Positions 4,782 to 9,672 of a stretch of 9,672 nt of DNA are shown here, one piece after another. The notes below the pieces were generated by a model. That model was not told the origin of the DNA. It did no database searches and worked only from the letters and a program-made list of their open reading frames with translations. Source of the stretch: an uncultured Clostridia bacterium (GTDB taxonomy: Bacteria > Bacillota > Clostridia > Oscillospirales > Ruminococcaceae); assembly GCA_946533615.1 (NCBI GenBank), contig CAMNBY010000277.1, positions 1 through 9,672 on the forward strand, read 5' to 3'. How positions within the stretch are numbered: the stretch's first letter is position 1; every line of letters begins with the position of its first letter. The translations under genes and the position numbers were made by a program.

Positions 4782-5454
4782 GCGCCTGCTGTGCTGCGCC
4801 GCTCTCTGCAAGGGCCCGAAGGCCGTTGACGTCGGCACTGACCACGGCCACCTCGCCGTATATCTCGTTGAGCAGGGTATCTGCAAATGCTGCATCGCCT
4901 CCGATGTGAACGAAAAGCCCCTTGCCGCTGCCGCCGAGAGTATCCGCGCAGCAGGGCTCGAGGACAGGATAGGCCTTGTCCTCTCGGACGGGCTGGATGC
5001 CGTTGACAGCAGCGGCGTTTCCGATGTTATCGCTGCCGGTATGGGCGGCGAGCTGATCGCTGATATTATCCTGCGCGAGGAATGGATAAAGGCGCAGCGC
5101 GTGAACCTTGTGCTCCAGCCGATGACCAAGTGGGATCACCTGAGAAGAGCTCTCTACGATAACGGCTTCACGGTAACAAAAGAGCTGGCCTGCGAGGAAG
5201 GGAAGTTTGTCTATTCTGTGATGCAGGCCGTGTATACGGGCGGCGGACAGCCATATCCCTGCGACCTGAGATACCTCTACGGCGGGATAGTAGAGCCCGT
5301 GGACGACGCCTCCCGGGCATATCTTTCAAGACAGGCGCAAAGGCTGGAAACCGCCGCAGGAGGAATGATCCGCGATCCCGAACGCACAAAACAGGCAGGC
5401 GCCTATTTCAGAGCCGCCGAGCAGCTGCGTTCGATCATCGAAAATAAGATTTAA
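4771..5454 (+). CDS. trmK: tRNA (adenine-22-N1)-methyltransferase TrmK
   Basis: TrmK transfers a methyl group from S-adenosylmethionine to N1 of A22 in the D-arm of certain tRNAs. The 227-residue protein shows a class I methyltransferase fold: SAM motif DVGTDHGHLAVYL (20-32), acidic second strand ASDVNEKPL (43-51), SDGLDAV (72-78), AAGMGGELI (88-96), and LVLQPM (113-118) at the catalytic strand. An alpha-helical C-terminal extension (about 160-227), rich in Arg/Gln, matches the family's coiled-coil domain. Length is normal (about 225-235). The start at 4771 overlaps the end of the DUF1858 gene by 11 bases and lacks a strong ribosome site, consistent with coupled translation. The Nif3-family gene follows after 14 bases, the arrangement known from Bacillus yqfN-yqfO and many Firmicutes. 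Confidence 0.94.
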   Translation: MKDKRLLCCAALCKGPKAVDVGTDHGHLAVYLVEQGICKCCIASDVNEKPLAAAAESIRAAGLEDRIGLVLSDGLDAVDSSGVSDVIAAGMGGELIADIILREEWIKAQRVNLVLQPMTKWDHLRRALYDNGFTVTKELACEEGKFVYSVMQAVYTGGGQPYPCDLRYLYGGIVEPVDDASRAYLSRQAQRLETAAGGMIRDPERTKQAGAYFRAAEQLRSIIENKI

Positions 5455-5468
5455 CAGGAGGTAGTATT

Positions 5469-6230
5469 ATGCCAACAACAGTTAAGGACGTCTATGACTA
5501 CATAGATTCCATCGCGCCTTTCAAAAATCAGGAGAGCTACGATAACAGCGGACTCAACATCGGCCTTATGTCCGACGAGGTCAAGGGCGTGCTTGTTGCG
5601 CTTGATGCCACCACCGATGTTATCCGCGACGCAGAGGTCATGGGCGCCCAGCTTATAGTCACCCATCACCCCGTTATCTTCGAGCCCCTGAAGCAGATCA
5701 AGTTCAAGACCCCTGCGGGTCGTCTTGCATTCGACGGAATAAATCTCATCGCCGCTCACACAAGCTTTGACTCTGCACAGCTGAACGCGATACTCTGCGA
5801 AAAGCTCGGCCTTACTCCCACAGAGCCGCTCAGCGTCGAGAAGGGAGTCCCGATCGGCTTTATCTGCGAGTGCGCAAGAATGACGCCCCGCAAGCTTGCC
5901 ACCAACGTTCAGAAGGCGCTCGGTACCACCTGCCTGCGCTATAACGATATGGGCGGCGAGATACTGCGTGTCGGCGTTTGCTCGGGCAGCGGCGGAAGCT
6001 TCCTTCACACCGCCATCGACAAGCAGGTAGATTGCCTTATCACGGGCGACGTCAAGCACAGCGTCTTCATCGACGCCTTTAATGCGGGCGTGACCGTTAT
6101 CGACGCGGGACACTTCCACACCGAGGACATCTTCTGCGACTACGTCCGCGAGCTGCTTGAGAAGAAGTTCCCCGACCTCGTTGTCCAGACCGCTCCCAGC
6201 GACAAGGACATCGTAAGCTATCTGTTCTAA
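5469..6230 (+). CDS. Nif3-like dinuclear metal centre protein (short form)
   Basis: A 253-residue member of the Nif3/YbgI/YqfO family, which forms hexameric toroids with two metals per subunit; the reaction is not firmly known (hydrolase or GTP cyclohydrolase-like activities have been proposed). Metal-site motifs are visible: THHP (65-68, H66/H67), HTSFD (97-101, D101), ITGDVKH (191-197), and IDAGHFHTE (211-219, H215 and E219). It is the compact form, without the PII-like insert domain of the ~370-residue Bacillus YqfO. After D101 the usual Gly-Gly before the next helix is lacking (SAQLNAIL). AGGAGGT (5456-5462) sits 6 bases before ATG, giving good translation. It closes the DUF1858-trmK operon and is followed by a terminator. 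Confidence 0.93.
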   Translation: MPTTVKDVYDYIDSIAPFKNQESYDNSGLNIGLMSDEVKGVLVALDATTDVIRDAEVMGAQLIVTHHPVIFEPLKQIKFKTPAGRLAFDGINLIAAHTSFDSAQLNAILCEKLGLTPTEPLSVEKGVPIGFICECARMTPRKLATNVQKALGTTCLRYNDMGGEILRVGVCSGSGGSFLHTAIDKQVDCLITGDVKHSVFIDAFNAGVTVIDAGHFHTEDIFCDYVRELLEKKFPDLVVQTAPSDKDIVSYLF

Positions 6231-6240
6231 GATCATTTGC

Positions 6241-6273
6241 GCCGCTGGGCAGCAGCTCGGCGGCTGTATTTTT
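6241..6273 (+). terminator. Rho-independent terminator after the Nif3-family gene
   Basis: A 10-bp GC-rich stem (6241-6250 with 6255-6264, including two G-T wobbles) with an AGCA loop is followed by TGTATTTTT. It ends 30 bases before rqcH. No separate rqcH promoter was found in that gap, so read-through may supply rqcH. Confidence 0.75.
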
Positions 6274-6302
6274 GTTATCAATAAAAGAAAGGAGCGACCT
6301 GA

Positions 6303-8057
6303 ATGGCTCTTGACGGAATATTCCTGCACCTGGTAAAAAACGAGCTAAAGGAGCTGATCGGCGGCCGCGTTGACAGGATACATCAGCCCTCCCGCGAGGA
6401 GGTGCTTATCTCTATGCGGACACGCAGCGGCGCCTACAGGCTGCTGTTCAATACCTCGGCTGGAGCTGCCCGCGTTCACGCCACAAAGGCGGACATCGAC
6501 AACCCCATCGTTCCGCCCATGTTCTGTATGTTCCTGCGCAAGCACCTGTCCTCGGGCAAGCTCGTGGACATCAGGCAGGACGGCTTCGAGCGTATCCTCT
6601 ACTTCGATTTCGACTCGGCCAACGAAATGGGCGACATCTGCCGCCTGACCCTTGCCGCCGAGATCATGGGCAGGCGCTCGAATCTTATACTTATAAACTC
6701 TGACGGAAAGATCGTTGACAGCATAAAGCGCGTTGGGCAGGATATGTCGGCTGTCCGCCTCGTGCTGCCCGGGATCGAATACACCCTGCCTCCCCGTGAA
6801 GAGCGGCTCTCGCTGCTCGATAATACACCTCAGGAGCTTGTACAGCGGATAATGACCTTTGATAAGATGAAGCTTCCCAAGGCGATCATGTCAGCACTCG
6901 AGGGCATATCTCCCGTGTTCGCGCGTGAGGCGGAGTTCTTTGCAGGCCGCGGAAGAGAAATAGCCGTCGCCGACATCACTCAGGACGAGCAGGACAGGCT
7001 GACCTTTTATCTCGGCCGCGTGGCAGAGCAGCTTCGCAGGGGAGAGAACAGCTTTACTATCCTGCGGACGCCCGAGGGAGTCTTCAAGGATTTCTGCTTT
7101 ACCGACATACACCAGTACGGCGCCCTGATGATAACCTCGCAATGCGGCTCTGCCTGCGAGACCCTTGACAGATATTACTCCGAGCGCTCAGCCTCCGACA
7201 GAGTCCGCCAGCGGGCTCAGGATATGTTCAGGCTGCTTGTCAGCGCCTCGGACAGAGTTGCAAGAAGAACAGCCAATCAGCGCCTTGAGCTCGAGGAATG
7301 TGCCGACCGTGACAAGCTTAAAAAATGCGGCGATCTTATTATGTCAAATCTCTTCAAGCTTAAAAAGGGGGACACCGTCCTCGAAGCAGAGGATTATTAC
7401 GAGCCCGACTGCCCGACGGTGAAGATCGAGCTCGACCCGAGGCTCACGCCCTCGCAGAACGCCCAGAAATACTATAAGGAATACCGCAAGGCCGACACCG
7501 CCGAGAAAAAGCTGCGTGTGCTGATCGAGGAGGGAGAACAGGAGGAGCGCTATCTCGATTCTGTTTTCGACGCTCTGACAAGGGCAAAGGGCGACGCCGA
7601 TATCCTCGAGCTGCGCACCGAGCTTGCCGAGCAGGGCTATATAAAGAAGGGCAGGCAGAAGGGCAAGCCCCCCAAGCTTCAGCCGCCGCTGAAGTTCGTG
7701 TCCTCCGACGGCTACGAGATCCGCGTTGGCAGGAACAACAAGCAGAACGACCGCCTTACCTGCAAGGACAGCGAAAAGACGGATATATGGCTCCACACCA
7801 AGGACATTCCCGGGTCGCACACGGTCATTTCCTGCAAGGGCACCGAGCCTCCCGAGCGGACCGTTTATGAAGCTGCGCAGCTCGCGGCCTTCCACTCAAA
7901 GGCAAAGACCTCGACGCAGGTGCCTGTGGATTACACCCAGATACGCTACGTCAAAAAGCCCGCAGGCTCAAAGCCCGGCATGGTCATATTCACAAACAAC
8001 CGCACCCTCTACGTCCGCCCCGATGAGCAGCTCGTCGAGAAGCTCAGGAAGAAATAA
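6303..8057 (+). CDS. rqcH: Ribosome-associated quality control factor RqcH (NFACT/FbpA family)
   Basis: RqcH binds 50S subunits stuck with peptidyl-tRNA and recruits tRNA-Ala to add C-terminal alanine tails that mark stalled peptides for degradation. Older annotations call it fibronectin-binding protein A. The 584-residue protein has the full layout: NFACT-N (about 1-170, with DGIF at 4-7, GGRVDRIHQP at 20-29, PPMFCMFLRKH at 71-81, EIMGRRSNLIL at 120-130), a helical HhH part (about 175-235), a long coiled coil (about 290-440), a Lys/Pro-rich hinge (448-463), and NFACT-R (about 465-560, with GRNNKQND and DIWLHTKDIPGSH). The motif that reads Asp-Arg in Bacillus RqcH (D97/R98) is Glu-Arg here (E96/R97). 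AAAGGAG lies 8 bases before ATG. It converges on the isomerase gene. Confidence 0.96.
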   Translation: MALDGIFLHLVKNELKELIGGRVDRIHQPSREEVLISMRTRSGAYRLLFNTSAGAARVHATKADIDNPIVPPMFCMFLRKHLSSGKLVDIRQDGFERILYFDFDSANEMGDICRLTLAAEIMGRRSNLILINSDGKIVDSIKRVGQDMSAVRLVLPGIEYTLPPREERLSLLDNTPQELVQRIMTFDKMKLPKAIMSALEGISPVFAREAEFFAGRGREIAVADITQDEQDRLTFYLGRVAEQLRRGENSFTILRTPEGVFKDFCFTDIHQYGALMITSQCGSACETLDRYYSERSASDRVRQRAQDMFRLLVSASDRVARRTANQRLELEECADRDKLKKCGDLIMSNLFKLKKGDTVLEAEDYYEPDCPTVKIELDPRLTPSQNAQKYYKEYRKADTAEKKLRVLIEEGEQEERYLDSVFDALTRAKGDADILELRTELAEQGYIKKGRQKGKPPKLQPPLKFVSSDGYEIRVGRNNKQNDRLTCKDSEKTDIWLHTKDIPGSHTVISCKGTEPPERTVYEAAQLAAFHSKAKTSTQVPVDYTQIRYVKKPAGSKPGMVIFTNNRTLYVRPDEQLVEKLRKK

Positions 8058-8090
8058 AAACCGCCCCGAAGGCTGTCCTTCGGGGCGTTC
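8056..8090. terminator. Bidirectional terminator between rqcH and the cyclophilin gene
   Basis: A perfect 11-bp GC-rich stem (8062-8072 with 8077-8087) has a CTGT loop. Read on the minus strand it is followed by GGTTTTTATTTC, a good U-tract for the isomerase transcript. On the plus strand the tail is weak (TTCGTTCTG). It begins 5 bases after the rqcH stop. Confidence 0.85.
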
Positions 8091-8101
8091 GTTCTGTAAG
8101 A

Positions 8102-8776
8102 TCACTTTTGTTTACCGACCTGCATATAGAAGCGGCAGAGTGTGTGGCCTGCGTCGTCCTTGCCGTCGATCTCGGCCGCAAGGATCGTGATGGGCTCGGT
8201 GGGAACGGTGGGTATCTTATCGGAGCCCTGTGCCATCTCGATGTTCAGGAAGCTGTCAACGACCTCCATGCCCTCAACTACCTCGCCGAAGCCTGCGTAA
8301 TTTCCGTCCAGTGACTTAGCTGCGCTGTCGTCATAAACGATGAAGAACTGGCAGGAAGCGCTGTCCATGTCATTTCCGCGGCGAGCCATCGAAACTATCC
8401 CGCGCTTGTGCGAGAGCTTGTTCTCGACGCCGTTGGCTGCAAACTCGCCCTTGATGGTGTCGGTGCCGCCGTTTCCGGTGCCCGTGGGGTCGCCGCCCTG
8501 AGCCATAAAGCCCTTGTATACCCTGTGGAAGGTCAGGCCGTTATAGAAATTGCTCTTTACAAGCTTCTCGAAGTTTTCGCAGGTGATAGGCGCATACTCG
8601 GGATAAAGAGCTATCACAAAGCTTTTTGACTTGTCAAGCTTCGAGGTGTCAACTGCTGCCTTTGTGGTTGCCTTGCTGTCGGAGGAACTGCTGTCAGTGC
8701 TGCCGCAGGCGGCCAGCATCACGCAGCCCATGACCGCACAGATCATCAGCGCAATAAATCTCAAATACTTTTTCAT
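8102..8776 (-). CDS. Cyclophilin-type peptidyl-prolyl isomerase, lipoprotein
   Basis: A 224-residue cyclophilin that would catalyse cis-trans isomerisation of prolyl bonds outside the membrane. The N-terminus is a lipoprotein signal: KK at the start, a hydrophobic stretch (5-22) and lipobox LAAC with C24 as the lipidated residue. A Ser/Thr/Lys-rich tether follows (25-50). The cyclophilin domain (about 52-204) shows FHRVYKGFMAQGGDPTGTG (83-101) with catalytic R85, the CQFFIVYDD strand (142-150), and LDGNYAGFGEVVEGMEVVD (156-174). It is therefore membrane-anchored on the outer face, probably helping secreted proteins fold. AAGGAG lies 7 bases before ATG and overlaps the stop of the aminotransferase upstream, so the two share a transcript. 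No PrsA-like parvulin domain is present. Confidence 0.94.
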   Translation of the reverse strand: MKKYLRFIALMICAVMGCVMLAACGSTDSSSSDSKATTKAAVDTSKLDKSKSFVIALYPEYAPITCENFEKLVKSNFYNGLTFHRVYKGFMAQGGDPTGTGNGGTDTIKGEFAANGVENKLSHKRGIVSMARRGNDMDSASCQFFIVYDDSAAKSLDGNYAGFGEVVEGMEVVDSFLNIEMAQGSDKIPTVPTEPITILAAEIDGKDDAGHTLCRFYMQVGKQK

Positions 8777-8787
8777 GATACCACTCC

Positions 8788-9672
8788 TTATTTCTGTTTG
8801 TAGGTCGAGAGGAAGTCCGCCATCTTCTCGGACGCCTCTTTAAGCGTTGCAAGGTCGGGGAGATATACGATCCTGAAATGATCGGGGGTCTCCCAGTGGA
8901 ACCCGCCGCCGTGTACAAGCAGTATCTTCTTTTCTCTCAGCAGGTCAAGCACGAACTGCTCGTCGTCGGTGATGTTGAATTTCTTTGCGTCTATCCTCGG
9001 GAAGATGTAAAACGCCGCCTTGGGCTTCACGGCGCTCATGCCGTCGATGGAGTTCATAGCCTTCCAGATGAAGTCGCGCTGCTCGTAAACTCTTCCGCCG
9101 GGGAGCAGCAGGGGATTCGGGCTCTGAGTGTCGCTGAGCGCCTCCTTGATTATGTACTGCGCCTGAACGTTGGAGCAGAGCCTCATCGAGGACAGCATAT
9201 TCAGGCCTTCGATATAGCCCTTGACGTGATCCTTCGGGCCCGAAAGCACCATCCAGCCGCAGCGGAAGCCTGCTACCATGTGCGACTTTGAGAGGCCGTT
9301 GAAGGTGATGCAGAACAGGTCGGGACAGAGAGATGCGATAGATGTGTGCTCAACGCCGTCCAGCAGCAGCCTGTCATATATCTCGTCCGAGAAGATTATC
9401 AGGCCGTTCTCCCGCGCAAGCTGTGCGATGTCGAGCAGCAGCTCCTTCGGGTAAACAGCGCCTGTGGGGTTGTTGGGGTTGATAAGGACTATCGCCTTGG
9501 TCTTGTCGGTTATCTTCGAGCGCATATCGGCAAGGTCGGGGTTCCAGTCGCTCTGCTCGTCACAGATGTAATGAACAGCCGTGCCGCCTGCCAGTGTTAC
9601 CGATGCTGTCCAGAGCGGATAGTCGGGAGCAGGCACCAGCACCTCGTCGCCGTCGTTCAGAAGTCCCTGCAT
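8788..9672 (-). CDS. alaA: Alanine aminotransferase AlaA-like (class I/II PLP), N-terminus cut by window edge
   Basis: A PLP-dependent fold-type I aminotransferase, strongly resembling E. coli AlaA, which makes alanine from pyruvate with glutamate. The visible 294 residues begin at an internal MQGLLNDGDEVLVPAPDYPLW-type segment, so about 110 N-terminal residues of a ~405-residue protein lie beyond 9672. Counting from the visible start, motifs are PAPDYPLWT (14-22), NPNNPTG (65-71), SDEIYD (95-100), the Schiff-base lysine in NGLSKSH (K129), VAGFRCGWM (133-141), and the C-terminal substrate-carboxylate Arg in HFRIVYLP. These include signature stretches shared with AlaA (AVHYICDE, KGYIEGL, MLSSMRLCSNV), making it more specific than a generic aspartate aminotransferase. 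It precedes the cyclophilin gene by 11 bases on the minus strand; its promoter is outside the window. Confidence 0.94.
   Translation of the reverse strand: MQGLLNDGDEVLVPAPDYPLWTASVTLAGGTAVHYICDEQSDWNPDLADMRSKITDKTKAIVLINPNNPTGAVYPKELLLDIAQLARENGLIIFSDEIYDRLLLDGVEHTSIASLCPDLFCITFNGLSKSHMVAGFRCGWMVLSGPKDHVKGYIEGLNMLSSMRLCSNVQAQYIIKEALSDTQSPNPLLLPGGRVYEQRDFIWKAMNSIDGMSAVKPKAAFYIFPRIDAKKFNITDDEQFVLDLLREKKILLVHGGGFHWETPDHFRIVYLPDLATLKEASEKMADFLSTYKQK

Noticed and set aside
4647..5139. Two minus-strand frames opposite the DUF1858 and trmK genes
   Set aside because: Both are antisense to well-supported coupled genes and have no family resemblance.
5451..6329. Long minus-strand open frame opposite the Nif3-family gene
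   Set aside because: It is antisense to a recognised gene with a good ribosome site, and the translation has no recognisable motif.
7344..7895. Minus-strand open frame within rqcH
   Set aside because: It is a codon-bias shadow of rqcH and shows no independent ribosome site or domain.

Overview
The window reads as a chromosomal housekeeping segment from a Gram-positive anaerobe of the Clostridia, most likely Oscillospirales/Ruminococcaceae (Ruminococcus-like). The reasons are strong AGGAGG-type ribosome binding sites, near-consensus sigma-A promoters with 17-bp spacers, a SigH-family sigma factor, the TrmK-Nif3 gene pair, RqcH, a DivIVA-type protein, a two-subunit-type fumarase and an FtsZ with a Ruminococcaceae-like core. 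This is inferred from protein character, not from a database search. I see no mobile element, CRISPR array or rRNA, and no gene-free stretch longer than 300 bases.

Layout, left to right. (1) 1-101: the Q/E/P-rich tail of an unidentified protein, possibly FtsQ/DivIB from its position. (2) 102-1500: an intergenic region with tandem TTGTRCAA palindromes and an extended -10 promoter, then ftsZ and its terminator. (3) 1538-3267: a promoter, a DivIVA-like protein with twelve 11-residue coiled-coil repeats, a fumarase beta subunit overlapping it by one base, and a strong terminator. (4) 3353-4424: a promoter, a SigH-like sigma factor, a degenerate tRNA-like element, a small four-CxxC zinc-ribbon protein and a strong terminator. 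(5) 4464-6273: a promoter carrying an operator-like inverted repeat, a DUF1858 redox-disulfide protein, trmK and a nif3-family gene, then a terminator. (6) 6303-8057: rqcH, which ends at a hairpin shared with the converging gene. (7) 8102-9672, minus strand: an alaA-like aminotransferase cut by the window edge, followed by a cyclophilin-type lipoprotein isomerase.

The main themes are cell division and envelope organisation (FtsZ, the DivIVA-like protein), transcription control (sigma factor) and translation-linked housekeeping (TrmK, RqcH). Some metabolism is mixed in (fumarase beta, alanine aminotransferase). Most genes are ordinary members of known families.

The points worth a second look are the tRNA-like element between the sigma factor and the zinc-ribbon gene, the regular hendecad protein coupled to a fumarase beta subunit with no alpha subunit beside it, and an FtsZ with an altered T7-loop approach and C-terminal peptide. 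Several promoter-proximal inverted repeats are also reported. I did not find convincing evidence for a wholly new multi-gene system.
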